Source: Cavia porcellus (Eukaryota > Chordata > Mammalia > Rodentia > Caviidae). Taken from it: a stretch of DNA of 64,000 nt. The DNA lies in the NCBI RefSeq assembly GCF_034190915.1, contig NW_026947490.1:67135494-67199493 (forward strand), read 5' to 3'. Under the pieces are notes generated by a model, which was not told where the DNA came from, did not search any database, and was given only the letters and a program-made list of their open reading frames with translations. The position numbers were made by a program, and so were the translations under genes. Every line of letters begins with the position of its first letter. Position 1 is the first letter of the stretch. Positions 1 through 12,800 of the stretch are shown here, piece by piece.

Positions 1-459
1 TCCCAGGAAGAAGCTGCCACGTGGAGAAGCCTCTGGGGGGGCATGGATTCTGGCTTACCCCAGGCTTGGCTGCAGGCTTCTAGCTGTTTGGGTAATATTT
101 GTAAATCTGACAATAAGCAGGCTTATCTGCAACTTGGTCTCTCTGTTGCCGCCTAATCTTTCCGATCTAAGCCTTGCCTCACAGGTGACCATGCTGATTG
201 GGTCTTTTTGTGCAGGACAATTTAGCGTGCTCTGGGGCTTTCTCTGACATTCCTAGCAGGCGCCTGGCCTCTGACCCGGGCTTGTAGGACAGGCTTGTGC
301 GGTCTGCCTTGATAGACCAGGCATCCTACTATTTCTGCTGCTCCCAGCTCCTTCCTTCTCCAGGAACACAACTTCAGGCAACCGCTGCACTGTTTTTGTC
401 TTAAACTCAGGGATGTCCTTGCCTGCAGGGTATTTCGGTGCCCGGGGAGAGTGGGGTGA

Positions 460-470
460 GGGGGGGGGGG
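460..470 (+). repeat. G11 homopolymer
   Basis: Eleven consecutive G, preceded within 25 bases by shorter G runs (GGGG at 444-447 and 454-457). With these runs the plus strand could form a G-quadruplex. The run also interrupts any reading frame through it by being length-unstable. Confidence 0.8.
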
Positions 471-1256
471 TGGAGATAAGCACCAGGAGAGAAGCTGCCT
501 GTGGAGTTAGGTTCACAAGCATTTCTCAGGGAGCTATGAGCTTCTGACAAAGTTTTGCCTCTGATAGAAGGGGCAAACCCTAAAATCCCTCCCATAATCA
601 CAAATGCACCACTGTATCTGTTAGTCAGGGTCCTGCCCCAGTCTAGACTGGGGTGTCTAGCTTTCAGTGCTTCTGACCCTTTGATCTGAATAATTCTGTT
701 AGTGAGGGGGTTGTTCTGTGTATCGGGGGTTTATCCACTAGATGCCAACCCAACAGTGACAACTGCCCAATGTCTCCTCTATGCAGAACCCACCCCTCCT
801 CGACACCCACCCTCTCCTCCCCAGATGAGATGCACAAGTCTAGATCAATTTCTACAGCAGAGAGCTGATTGATGTTTATTTTCACTCTTTTAATAAAAAT
901 GCTGTAAGGTTCTGCTCATTTACCTAGAGCACTCAAATGTATTTCTTTTTCAAAAGTTTCTTATTAAAGAGCTGACAGGAAGCTGGGGTGGGGAAGCTTT
1001 CGGTAAGGACCTTGCCGAGCTCAATGAGACCATGGGCGTCATTAAAGGCTGCCTCTCCAGTGACCATCGGCCCCAGGAATGTGGGGTACCAATCTCGGGG
1101 GTGCACAGAAGGGGCACACAGCATGCCCGGGTCCCATGGAGCCTGGAGTCAGCACCAGCCCCTCCTGTCCTGCAAGGGAGTCGCATCCCTCCGCCTGCAC
1201 CTGCCTGCCTTGGGGCAGAGGGTAAACAAGCTTGCCGAGGGACCCGGGTGTCTATC

Positions 1257-1266
1257 TGCGCATGCG
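1257..1266. promoter_or_regulatory. NRF1-like site
   Basis: TGCGCATGCG matches the palindromic core bound by nuclear respiratory factor 1. It lies in a locally CpG-richer, GC-rich stretch without a recognisable gene. A single motif is weak evidence for function. It is listed because CpG-containing 10-mers are rare in CpG-depleted DNA. Confidence 0.35.
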
Positions 1267-2790
1267 TGTCTTGGCTGCCCAGCTGGCTGCTGCCCGGCTC
1301 CTGGCGTTTGCGGAACATTTGGCTGCCAGGCATCTAGATGGTCAGAGCGAGAGCTGGCAAAAAACCCTCTTTCTTCAGTGGTTTCTCCCTCCTCTAAATT
1401 ACTTTTCTTTTAAAAATAAGTTTTTAAACATAAGCAGTCCACTTCATGCCAAGCCACAACGTTCAATTTAGCATTTGGGGGTAGTTATTTTAATTTATTT
1501 TTACCTTGTATTCTTTACCATGCAATCAAGAGTGTAGCACCAAGAACCAGGCATCCGTCTTTCATGACAGTGGTGAATAAAAAGAAGTGAACTAGTTTTA
1601 AATCTTACTTTTGCTCAGCCAGTGCCTATGTTTCTTACAGTAGCCCTGTTTATTCAAAATGAGGCCATACCTCAAAATATACTTCGAACCTCTCTTGGGG
1701 TTCCCACGAGCCTGTTCATAAGCTAGCACAGAGGGAGGGTGATTATTTCACTGTCTCACTGTTTTCTTTTAATAGATAAAGCTCTTCATCTCCCTGCATC
1801 ACCTCTTCCCTAAACCATTTCAAAGAAGGATCCTTAAAAATCAGTCTTGAGACTGTTTTTAACCAAAAGACAAGGCTGTCTCAGAAACTAATTATGAAGG
1901 GAGCCACATATATATTCTAAGGAAACCACAATTGTGTAAGTAGATTTGGGGGTTTTTATGTTAAAATACAAGCCCATGACCTCATAGTTGAAGTTCATAA
2001 ACTTCACTGACCGATTGCCAGGCTGGGGGATGAGTCCCTGGTTCTGAGCGCTTCCTCATGGAAAACTCAGAGAGGGCTCACACCAACTGGGTAACGGAAG
2101 TTATTTGAAATGAGTTCCCAAGAAGCCCAGGGTGGTATTTAAGTCAACACCAAGGGGATGCTGTGGATACTCAGTATACGATTTTGTGTTTCCTGGGGGT
2201 GACTTGGGAGGTTGGCAGTTGGTGCCCAGGAAACTTAGGGCGATTTGGCCTTCTTTGCTCAGTATCCAAAGGACCTTGTGCAGACAGTGCACCGAATGAC
2301 ACCGTTTCTACGAAAATAAGACCTGATCAGCCTTGAAGGCTACAGATCAAAACCACGGGCCCCAGTCAGCCTCTCTTGGGCTTCCGTTCTCCCAGAGGAC
2401 CCAGAGGGAGCACAGCAGCGCATAGTAACTCCAGCCGGAGAGCTGGCTTTTCTTTGTGAATGGCAGGGTGCCCTGAAGTGAGCTCACCCCAGGGGGCTAT
2501 GCCTTCCTGGCAGCTGGGGGCATATAAATAGTAATTCTGGGGGTGCAAGGGACATCTGGGCCAGCTGGGCTGGAGTGCTGGGGGGACGCTTGCAGAAAGT
2601 CACCCCAGAGCTGAGGACAGGGTGGCATAGACTACACAGAGGACAAGGTCCACAGCTACCACCCCAGGAAGCCCTGGAGAGGTGCAGCAGGACAGGAGCT
2701 GGGAAGCCAGGCAGGGGCAGATGCCCTCCTGCTGGCCTCCAGTCCTGCGTCAGCCTCTGGTCAGCCTTGGTGCTCAGGAGACTGCTGTCC

Positions 2791-3049
2791 TTTTAGCAGT
2801 TGTTGGAAAGAACAGCTAACACTCACATGTTTAGGTCAACTTTAGTATCTGTATCTGTTAATCCAAGCAACCCTCCTGAAGGTAACAATATGCATTATTA
2901 CAACCACTGTCAAATTCCTGTCATCTTGTTTTGTAAACCTGTACTGTTACTGTATTTGGTTTCTTGTTGTCTGTCTGTATTGCTTTTTGTTTGTAATTTG
3001 TGTCTTTTTAGTGTTAAACAAAAATAATAAATAATAAATAAATAAGGAT
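2791..3049 (+). mobile_element. Possible retroposed insert with 11-bp TSD
   Basis: The segment ends in an A-rich tail (about 3017-3049, AAAT/AAT units). It is flanked by the direct repeat GACTGCTGTCC at 2780-2790 and 3050-3060, as expected for L1-driven retroposition on the plus strand. The left half (about 2810-2925) resembles an antisense MIR and the right half is T-rich and unidentified. It could be a retrocopy of a 3' UTR that carried a MIR. The duplication is short, so coincidence remains possible. Confidence 0.4.
2810..2925 (-). repeat. MIR fragment (antisense)
   Basis: The order of words matches the reverse complement of the mammalian MIR SINE: a 'CTAACAcTcAcatg' start, then 'TTAATCC', then 'CCTcctGAaGGTAa..ATgcATTATTA'. 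It is strongly diverged, as expected for this ancient family. Confidence 0.45.
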
Positions 3050-3060
3050 GACTGCTGTCC

Positions 3061-4235
3061 ACGAGGGGTCTGTGGGAGCCGAGGCTGGAAGAAGAGAAGG
3101 TTCTGGAGAGCGTGGCTAAGGCTGAGTCCAGATGGCCATGAAGGAGAGAGTGAGGGTCACATATGATGCCCAATCAAAACCAGTTGGACCTCCCCTATGC
3201 ATGATGTCCCGAGCATGGCTGGGGCACGAGAAGGCAGAAGTGTCACATCTTGGTGGGAGGGGATGGGAGCCCAGGCTCCACCAAGAATGGCCAGGGAGTG
3301 AAGTTTCTAGTGGCCAACCTGTGAGGGCGGAGGGAGAAAGGCGTTCCCTAACCCTCACCCACCACCTTCATCAACACAAACTCTAATGAGACAGCGCTGG
3401 TGGACCTTACAGCCCTGCTTTTGCAGGTCAAACAGAAGGTTCAGTCGCCCTGCAGGGTGAAGCCCTGTTCACGGTCAGTGGAGCACAGCTGTGTTCTGGT
3501 GGCTATGCTTCTCCCCTGCAGTCTGTGCATCTCTGAGTCCACTTTTCCTTCCTCGGAGCTCTGGAAGACCTTGATCCCGAGACTCTGCCACCCTTCCACA
3601 TGCACACACCATCTGATATCTGTCACAGCAACCAGCAGTTGTAGGTGATTTAAAGGAGCCTCAGCCTCAAAACCACCTCTTGCCTGAGATTCTGCAGTTA
3701 GCGCTGCTTTTCAGGGGACGCTGAGAAGCATTGGTCAATCACCTGGGTTTATGCACATTTTATTTTTAGGCTCCTTCTGAAAAGTTCCTCATCTCAGGAA
3801 GCTCTTTCCTTTATCAAGGCTCCTACATATGTTTCTGGATATTTGGGACACAGGAAAGATGTGTCAGTACAGGAGATTTCTCAAGTCAGGGTCTTGTCCT
3901 GGACATCACAGACTCACAGGCTCCGAGAAACTGAGGGTCCTCAGAAATCCTCCTTGGAAGGCTGGCAGGCAGTAGCCTTGTGAGTGCTGCAGGAACACAA
4001 CAGTCCTTCCAGGGGCCGGTTATACAGATGCCAGAGAAGACTCAGAGCTTTGTATGAGGCTGTACAGGTCATGGAGATAGGACCAGTCTGCCTGGGCTCA
4101 TACTAGCAGACCACCAAAGGCTCATTTTTATGCCTTTCTAGCCACTTTAATGGCACTGACAGATGGGTCACTGAAGGGACAGATCCCCAGGGCAGCACCT
4201 TCTTTCACTTGATGGTCCCAACTGTTGAGTAGAGC
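3061..4235. other. Unique non-coding stretch
   Basis: No gene, recognisable repeat or clear regulatory site is visible. Short open frames of 60-87 codons lie on both strands (for example 3132-3386 plus) and resemble no known protein. Confidence 0.5.
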
Positions 4236-4400
4236 AGGGCCGAAATCCCAACTGCTCAGGAGGCTGAGGCAGGAAAATAGCAAATGTGAGCCCCACCTAC
4301 GCAACTTGGTGAGACTCTTTCTCAAACCCTGTAAGGGGCTGGGAGTGTAGTTCACTGCTCCCTAGGTTGAGTCTCCCAGACCTGTTCCCTCTCCCCAAAT
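4236..4400 (+). mobile_element. Chimeric B1-ID SINE
   Basis: The left part carries the B1/7SL signature ('AATCCCAaCtgcTCAGGAGGCTGAGGCAG', later 'GTGAGACTCTtTCTCAAA'). It is followed at about 4334 by an ID-like tRNA-derived part ('GGGGCTGGGAGTGTAGTTCA', A box). It is strongly diverged and has no clean poly-A tail. This B1-then-ID order recurs elsewhere in the window. Confidence 0.7.
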
Positions 4401-6004
4401 AGGGTGACTCTCTGGGGAGCTAGAAGTAGAACCTTTGATCTTATTTTTATTCTTCAAGACGAGATGTGATCTTAAAACATTTAGCCTAGCATGCTTTGAG
4501 CTTCAGTGGTTTCCACTTACAAAGCAGAGCCTGCATCATGCATGTTGTGGGGTGACTGCGAGGGAAGAGAATCTAGATCCTTGGTGTAGTAACTGGCAGA
4601 AGAGGAGGCATAGCATAGATGCCAAGATTTTGAGTTGCTGCTGCTGCTATCATTTCCGTAACATCAGGCAACAAACGCCACATGTCTGCTCTGCACCAGC
4701 CCTGCAGGTGTTCCTAGAGTGTAGCATGCTCTCCAAACGCGTGCTGTCACTTGGGCTCGGTGTGGAGAACAAAGTGGGTCAAGAGAGCTTTGTCTTCAAC
4801 CTCAAGCCTTCTCTATGGCCTAAGGCAACGTCCAGCCAAGCAGTTTCCAGGTAGGTAAAGGTTTGCAGGAATAAACCACAGACAGGCTGGTGGTGGACTC
4901 GGGTGTAGACTGCGTCACCCCGCTCTTTCTGACTTCATGCATCTCTTCCAGTTCACTAGCTGCAAATCCTTTATATGTGCTGCTAACGGCTGCCTCATAA
5001 ACTTAATTACATTTGCTTATGCATGGGAAAGCCCCACTCCTGCCAGCTCAGGCAAGACAAATCTGGGGCTTTTCAAAAGGAACTGAGTGAGCACACTGTT
5101 TGCTTAAGAGCTTTTGTGGATACTGAGCCAAAACACCAGGGGAACCCTGGTGAGAAAGTGTAGCAAGATCTTAGAGAGGGTGACTCTCTGGACCCCTCCA
5201 TGCCTCCCTGAGGATCGGGGAGCCTGGGACAGCTGTCTGCATTCCCTAGAGAGGCATCTCCCAGTGGTGCCGGGAGGAAGGAAGCTGGAAGCTCCGGTTG
5301 CTGTGAGCCAAGCAGAGGGAGAAAGAGACCACTGACAGCACCAGGGATGAGCTGAGGAGGCAGCAGCCGAGCATGGGGTGACCCCGCCACGGAGAACTGG
5401 GAACTCCTGGAGATGATGCATGACAGACTCCTGTGGGCCCTACATGCTCCCTCGGTGTGCAGGTGACTGGTAGGTGTAGCAGCAGTTATGCTCCGAACTG
5501 GCCCACAGCTCACTCCCCTTGATAGAGGGGTGGGGGTGCAACAAGGTCCTTCCAGGCAAATCCGACAAGCTAAAAAAATCATCCATCTTTTGGGTCACAC
5601 TCAATCCAGGGCCTTCTGCTGACTGCTGGTCCAGGAATTTGTTCCTTGCCTTGCTGGCATGGGTGCTGGTGAAGTCAGCAACATAAAGGTGCATTTAAAA
5701 AAGCAAAAGAGAATTAGAAAGGAAATACCATAGAAGTTACAGCATGCAGCCTTGCATCTTTGAAACTCAGGCTAAAATTGCCTTGGTTATGCGGCTTATT
5801 GGTTACAGAGACTCACGGTTCTTATTTTTTTTCCTTTTTCTCGGCTATATTTTGGGTTTATAGCTGAACTCAGTCACTAAGGCTCCAGACCAGGGACAAA
5901 CAAACAACACTGATTAGGTCAGCGAAGACTGCCTTCGCTGCCCCAATCCGGGTAAATGTCACGTGTCTTTGAAGCAAGGTTTGCTTTGGTGTAGACAAAG
6001 CTGC
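4401..6004. other. Unique non-coding stretch
   Basis: No gene or clear repeat is visible. Open frames at 4435-4854 (plus, 139 codons) and 5073-5582 (minus, 169 codons) lack recognisable domains, have low-complexity Ser/Pro/Leu composition and overlap frames on the other strand. Confidence 0.5.
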
Positions 6005-6110
6005 TTCCAAGTCCTCACTCCATTGCTGACTGGCTCTGTGACCTGAGCCAGTTTCTTATGCCACCTAGACTCGGTTTCCCACTCAAGAGAGTGAGGGGAG
6101 GTGCTGGAGT
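6005..6110 (+). repeat. MIR fragment (sense)
   Basis: The MIR core reads in order: 'TgCTGACTgGCTcTGTGACCTgaG.cagTTtCTTa', then 'CTCgGTTTCCCACTC'. It matches the MIR tRNA-core region with the usual heavy divergence. Confidence 0.6.
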
Positions 6111-9100
6111 TCAGTTAGCAGTCAAGAGTTGAGGTACTGGGGTGAGACTCCATCGCTTACAGCTGTGTGACTGCCTAAGCTTCAGGTTCACTCCTGATGT
6201 GGGAGGAGAGCCATCCTGATTGCCAGGGCTGCAGCTGGGCTCTGTGGATTTGCATGCACAAACCACAGCACTGCCTGAGCGTGTGACAGGAATGCAGCCC
6301 ACGGCCCCTGTTACACAGGGACAGCGCACTGTAATCCTAACAAGCGCTGGTGAAACTGAGACCCTTCCGCTGCCTCTCTGCACTCTGCCCTCACATGGCC
6401 AGCATTCCTAGCTCACTTTATCTCTGAGTGCTCTCTTCTCACTCCATCCAACCAAAATCTGACCCAGGCATCAGGGGTGATCTAAAGGATGGGAAAAGCA
6501 GAGGCCTGGAAGCAATGGTGTATCTAGGATTCAGGCGACCAGCGAGTTGCTGCCGCATCCAGTGCTGTATCCAGGTTCAGTCAGTCTCTCCCGCCTGCTG
6601 GCTGGGCCATCTGAGGAACTGTGTGGTGCTACTGTTGTTAAAACAAACCCCAAACCCAAAAAGCTTGTCAGAGTCTAAGGAGAAATAGCTGGAATCATTT
6701 ATTTATTATAAAATAACTAGCCCCACATGCGAAGAATTACTTTGGAGATTCTGAAATTAGACAAGACTTAGTAATACATCTCCTTTATTATCAACATCAA
6801 TGGAAGGTTTATTATTTTAAATCAAGTTTTGTTTTGTTTTTGCAGTACTGTCTAGCATGCCCAGCATCTTCACAGCAGAAGACACTGTGTTTCTGCCCAC
6901 AACACAGAGTTTGCGTTGAGCGTATCTAGAAATCAGCATCCACACTGATGGCTGAACAGAGCGAATGAGGAATGGGTCCATTCGCTCAGCAGCGGCATTT
7001 AAGGTTTTCTCTAAGCTGGAAGAGAATTTGGCTTTACGGGCAACGATCTGGGGTGAAACTCACTGTGACCTTTCTCTCACAGGTGCGTCCTGTGCTCCAC
7101 AAGGCAGCAGCTCTGTTCCCAGTACCTGGGTCCTTCACTCTTCTCTCCATGAAGCCAAGCTCAGCCTCAGCACTTTGGGGCATGACCATGGTCTGACCTG
7201 ATTGGTGTTGGGATGTGTCTCTGGGTCTCAGACACCTGGCAGAGCCAAGCAAAGTGACTGCCTGAAAATTCGGAGTACATAGGGCTCCTGATTCCTAGAT
7301 GCCTGGGGACCTGCCCTGCTGTGGAGCCTTGTGAAGTTCCGAAATCAATGTTTAGCACTACATTGCCCCAAATGAGAAGTAAATGATCGTGACATAATAC
7401 TCAAACACTGTGGCAAGATCATTTTTAAAGTATCTAACACCCTCACTGAAGCTGGGTGATAACTGTTACCATGCTGAATATTCTTCAAGATTTTTAAAAT
7501 GCACATAACCAACTTGCCAAAAGTGAAATTTTGTTGCTGATTGTTCTGTTTTTTAATTGTTTTTTTTTCTCCTGTATGTTGATTTTTGTATAACAATATC
7601 ATTACATTTAATGGTGGCCTGGAATTTCTTCGAGTTTTTTTTTTCCTTTTTGGTAATTAAGTTGTTTCTAGACTTCTTTGTGGTTGATAAATATTCTATA
7701 TTTCTGTAATTTTTCCAGGTCAAAGGGCATTAAAATTAAACTTTTCATGTATTTACAGATTATCTTCTGGATAATTCTAGAAATTTCTCTTTCACAGACA
7801 ATTTACAGGGATCCTAACCATAGAACTTTCCCCTACATACATTTTAGTAGGGCCAAAGGAGCAAGAGATATGTAGCAGACATGGAGTTGTCTCTCCAGAC
7901 CCTAATTCTTCATCTGAGTCTTCCTGACTGTAACTTTTACCTTAGAAAGTTAGTTTCAAATGAAGTCAGTTTATTATTTGTCTGTGAGCACAGGAAGGTT
8001 TTGATAATAATAATAAAAATGATACCTGAGATTTATCTTCTAGTTTAATTTTTCCTAAGCTGTGTTCACACAGATTCTAGAAGAATTCTAAAGGACCATA
8101 GCCCTGTGTGGTTACTGACACACAGATAAGAAAATACCATTTGTGTGATAAAGGACTTCAAACCTCCTTTTAGGGACAAAGCTGCTGCACTTGGGTCTTG
8201 CAGAGCCTAATAATACCTCGAGATAGAAGAGAGGGTCTTCTGTCCCCGGGACACATGGCTGCAGGAACCGGAGAGGTGTCTCCCCACTGATGAAAGGCTC
8301 TTCAGATTGTGAGGAGGCCTAGTTGCAAGGCAGCTCGCGACTCCCTGAATCCGCTTCCTGTGCTTAATCACATCCCTGAGCACTAAGGCCTGCTCGCCAC
8401 ACCCTGGATTTATCACGGCAAGCCCTCAGTGGTGACAGTCTGCTCTCTCAGTGACAGAAACATGGAGTTCCGGTGTACATTCTGTCCTCATCGGATGGGC
8501 TAAGAGTCAGTCTGAAATCATTTCAGTGTTTTTAACCACTTTTTTTCCTTTTACATCTCAATCATTGCTGTGTTTGCTGTAGTAGAGACCATCCTGTGAC
8601 TTAGAGACATCTCTATTCCTGGAATCAGGCCGCCTGGTGCCAGGCACGCTCTGCCCATTGTTGCTTCCCTTTATAGATGCCCTTGATCCCTTTACCTCCT
8701 GCCATGTGTGTTTCTCTCTCTTCAGATTCCTAAGTGCAAACCCCAGAAGTCTATGGCAAGTTCAGGAAAGCATCTCTGCACACGTCAACAAACAGTTGTT
8801 AAGTTCTCTTTGTAGACCAGGCAGTGTGCAGAACTCTGGGGACAATCTCCTTTCACAAGACAGTCTAGCTGGGAAGATGGGCAATTATGCATGTGGTAAC
8901 TGCATTATAATTATGGGGAGACATGTGCTGAGCCATCGGCTCTGACTGCATGGGTACCAGCCTTCCCCACAACTGCTCCTTCTGGCTTTGCATCATTGGA
9001 AATCCTTTTCTGTATCTCCTTAAAGTATAACTTAACTGGCTGAAAGTTTGAGCCTTACCTTGTAGTGACAGGCAGAGACAGGCTGGTCAGAGTTTAGGAC

Positions 9101-9638
9101 TCGCCCCTCCAGCGCTGCCCTGTGGTGGGTGTGAGGAGAAACTGGTTTGCAGGAAGATGCACATTAAGCTTGTTGCCCAAATCCTCCTAGGAGCTTACAC
9201 GTATCTCAGCTAGGGGACAGAACCTTAAGAGAGGACCCAGATTTGAGATCCGTAGAGGAGCTGAGCCAAAGCTCTTGGTGGCTGGGTAGCGATGTGGGAG
9301 CACAAAGTGAGTAGGGCAAGAGCAGAACTCACCTGCAGCCAGGTAATGTAACCAGAGATGTGTCAGCACTTGAGACAGACGCATAGACGGAGCCCAACAG
9401 GGAGGGCTGGATGCACCAGCCCTGGCTGCTAATCAGCTGAAATGAAGATACTGCAGGGCAGGTGTGTATGTACGAGTCTGAAGCTCAGGAGGCGTGATGA
9501 ACTACGGAATTTCCTACCTTTGTGTGGTAATGAATCCCCAAACTATGAAATTTGGGAAGCTCAGCTGAGAGAATAGACTGAAGATAGAACTAAGCAGCAA
9601 ATCCTATGCAAAGGGCTAGTGGAGAAGGGAACCCAGAG
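6111..9638. other. Mostly unique non-coding stretch
   Basis: No gene is recognisable. The part from about 7360 to 7870 is AT-rich with T runs, could be an old antisense L1 remnant, and encodes nothing. At about 8780-8850 there are a few words of an old mammalian repeat ('CAACAAACAgTTgTTaAG', 'CAGgCAGTGTGCagaactCTGGGGAC'). Open frames are all 102 codons or less and unrecognised. Confidence 0.45.
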
Positions 9639-9648
9639 AGGAGGAGAC

Positions 9649-9805
9649 AGAGGAAGAGGAAGAGGAGAAGGAAGAGGAAGAAGAAGAGGAAAAAGAAGAA
9701 GAGGAAGAAGAAGACGAAGAGGAAGAAAAAGAAGAAGAGGAAGAAGAGGAAAAAGAAGAAGGAGGAGGAGGAGGAGGAGGAGGAGGAGGAGGAGGAGAAG
9801 GAGAG
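9649..9805 (+). repeat. Long GA-rich purine tract
   Basis: This is about 157 bases of almost pure purine on the plus strand (one C at 9714), built from GAA, GAG, GGA and GAAGAG units and ending in (GGA)n at about 9760-9795. It explains the long Leu/Ser/Pro-rich and Glu/Lys/Arg-rich frames that cross this spot on both strands, which are not genes. Such tracts can adopt triplex (H-DNA) structure. Confidence 0.9.
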
Positions 9806-12800
9806 ACTGAGTAATAAAATATGAAAATATGCAGGGCTCGATAAGGGGCCACAAAAAGCACTTCCAGAGCAGGGACCAGTCCACAGTATCAAATGAGGCA
9901 GATACTCCGTAATATGAGGACTCACTATGAGGAACCACTAATGCTCTTGGGAAGTGTTATCCCTGGGGACAGGAGAAGGTGAGTAGCGAGTGGTGGCTTG
10001 AGGAGGGAAGACAGGAAGTGCTGAGCCGCACTCCCACACAGTTCAGGTGAGTGGGGATGGCCACAAAAAAAAGCAGGGACTTTGAGGAATTTACCAATTT
10101 TAGAGAATTAGATGGGAACTGTTTGAAAAGTGTTATAGGCTGTGAGAAACTTGGGAAGTTGGAAAGAGAAAGAAAAGGAGGAATGGAAAATCTGGAAAGA
10201 GAAAGGCCGGGGTCCAGCTCCAAGATTAGAGGTGTGCAACTCTGAACCAAAAGAACAAGCCCTGTTTTTTGTTTCTGGAAGCCAGCCTGGTATGGATGTG
10301 GTCAGAAGCCAAGGGTGCTCCAACTCACAGGCCTTGGTTCCCCCAAACTGGGAGGCCACGACAACACGACAGGAAGGAAAGGACAGACAGTGTGTCCCAG
10401 CCCAGAGCTTGTCTTCACTGTCACAGGGGAGTTTTGACTCCAGGACAGAGCCATTTCCTGGGTCTTTAGCACAAGCGCTAGGATAGAGACTGGGTATCAG
10501 GTCCAGCCCTGCGCCTTCTCCCCAGTGCCCCAAGGGGGAGAGTGGTCCTCCTCCTACACCATGGCCAGGGAGCGGCGCACAGAATCCCCAAGCAGTAGGG
10601 ACCTTCAGCCTCCTGTGGATGCTTGTGTTGGAAGGGGATGAGGCAGAATGCCCAGTGTCACTGCGGCTAAGGTGGCATGGAGCGCTGGGGAGCAGCAGGG
10701 CCACGCTCGTTTCTGCGTGATTCTGCCATGCTGGGCAGGCAGCATGAAGCTTCACGCTGGTGGGAGGCTGGTGTTAGAGAGTGGAAGGCATTCTCGGGGG
10801 CTGCCATCTACCCTCATGCTAGGACTGCTTTAAGGACATTCTTTGCCCCCTCTGGAATGCATTCCAGGGTCTCACAGTCCTCAAGGAATTTTCCTCCTAT
10901 TGTCAGACTTCAAAAGAACAATGTTCAGAAATTATATTACAGAGTTCAAACAGAGAAAGAGAAGGCTTCATTTCTTTCTTTTTTCCCTGCTCCCACATTC
11001 TTCCTGCGTGTCCAATTGAACACGCCACTCTCCTCTGCCCGCAGGCATGGCAGAGAAGCACCAAGCAGCTTGATGTACTCATCGCAATGCTGATTGCATT
11101 TCTCCCCGGACCCCGCTGTGTCTTAGAGGCCAGCATAGCCGCTTTCTTTCCTGGTTTGCATGTCTCTGCACATAGGCCCATGTAAATATGTGGTGCAGGA
11201 TGTATATATTCCACATGCTAGTTAGCTTTTATCTTGATGAAATTATTCAAAAGCTCTAAGAAGATGAATGTCATTAAAATAGAGTTTCCATAAGCACAGT
11301 CAACGCCACTGCGGTGGAGGAAAGATTTAGCAGCGGTGCTAATGTTTCTGGGACAGCACACCGGTTCCATGATTTTGTAATGGTGGTGGTTTCTCCAGTT
11401 AAATCTAGGGAGATCCTGAAATACAGTTATCTTCACAATTCTTCTAGAATCTATCAACAGTGTCATTCTACTCAGGCAAGAGGGTGTGTTTCAGACTCGG
11501 GGAAAACGCTCAGAGACGAGGCGGAGGTTTGCATTTGGAGAGGGAAGTGTGTAGCTCCCGGTTGTTCTGAGCACCTCAGAGCAACGTGCATCTTTCAAGG
11601 TCTGTCTGAGTTACTGATTCTTTCGGCCAAGCCTTGGTCTCCTCTTCCCTGCGATATTAAAACTGCCAGGATTGTGCTTTGCTCTGAATAAGCACAGAAC
11701 AAGCCTGAGCTCCTCAGCTATGGTCCTGCCTGCAGGGATTAGGGCATGTATGAGTCATTTATGTAGTTCTGAAATGGAAACTTTCCTGTAGTTCACTGAG
11801 ATTTCTCTACCCATCCCAACACTGTCTTCCGTTCCGTACTATGTGAAGGACTGAGTCGAGCTTTTAAATTGCATTGGAAACCAGTCAAATATAACAGACT
11901 TCCCGGACCTGCTAAAGACAACAGTGTTTAATACAAAATCACTGTTCGCTTCATTCCCCAGGGAACCCCACTGGGAGGCAGATCCAGTCTCCCCATCAAC
12001 TGCTTTTCGGGCATCAGCAAGCAGTTTCCTCTCGTGGCTTGAAGATTCCACAGGAACTGAGTCCAACAGCCAGTCAGGGCCCTGGGTCAGCACTGGTGAC
12101 AGCCATTCATTCATTTAGTCAGTCTCAGGCCCCTCTGTGTCTAGCAGAATTCTCAGGCTGGCTCACTCTCGCTTTTCTGCTCTGTATTTCCAAAGCTCAA
12201 GGTCCCCTGCACTCAGCAAGTTCTCCTTCCCTCACTAGGCTTGGATCGAGCGCCCTCCACAGCTGATGTTCACAGAGGTCTCCCCAGACTCCTGGTATCT
12301 TTCTTCTTTCTCTTCTCCTTAAAAGGAAAAGTAATTCATCATGGCCTGTGCGGTGGCCAGTGGAATTTTCTTTTATCTTTCTATCTTCATGCCTTCTAGC
12401 ACATCTCTGTGAGAGTGGAGAAAGTTTTTAAGGGAAGCCAGTGATTTAATTTTTCATTTGGACTAGCAAAAATACACATCTAATGATTAAGTTTGGATTG
12501 GGGACTCAAATATTCATCTTGAAGACTGTGCTAAAATGACTCATTATTAGATTAAACCGATTCTAATTAGATCAACTCTCTCACGACATAAAGAAGAAAA
12601 ATCTATTTTGTTTAGAATGTGGCAATTTCTAAGAAACTGGCCCCATAATCCTAAATTAAAAGCAGGTTTCCACAAGCTGGATTCATGCCTTCATGAGCCT
12701 TTGGTATTATATTTGGTCTGTTTAGTTGGTAAAATAATGGTAACAAAAGAAGGCAGAATAGATTATGTGAAACAAAGGGAAATTTAGGAGAGTAATTATG

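Larger units (their letters stand above)
1..2779. other. Unique non-coding stretch
   Basis: No gene or confident repeat is visible. The stretch holds a run of 11 G at 460-470 and an NRF1-like palindrome at 1257-1266. Around 1000-1350 it is richer in G+C and gives several overlapping open frames up to 141 codons, none resembling a known protein. Around 1450-1950 it is AT-rich. An exon with no recognisable family could be missed here. Confidence 0.5.

Noticed and set aside
9561..9938. Leu/Ser/Pro-rich and Lys/Arg/Glu-rich frames on both strands
   Set aside because: They are translations of the purine tract at 9649-9805.
10108..10755. 215-codon minus-strand frame
   Set aside because: It has Ser/Pro-rich composition, no domain, and overlaps several plus-strand frames in the same DNA.
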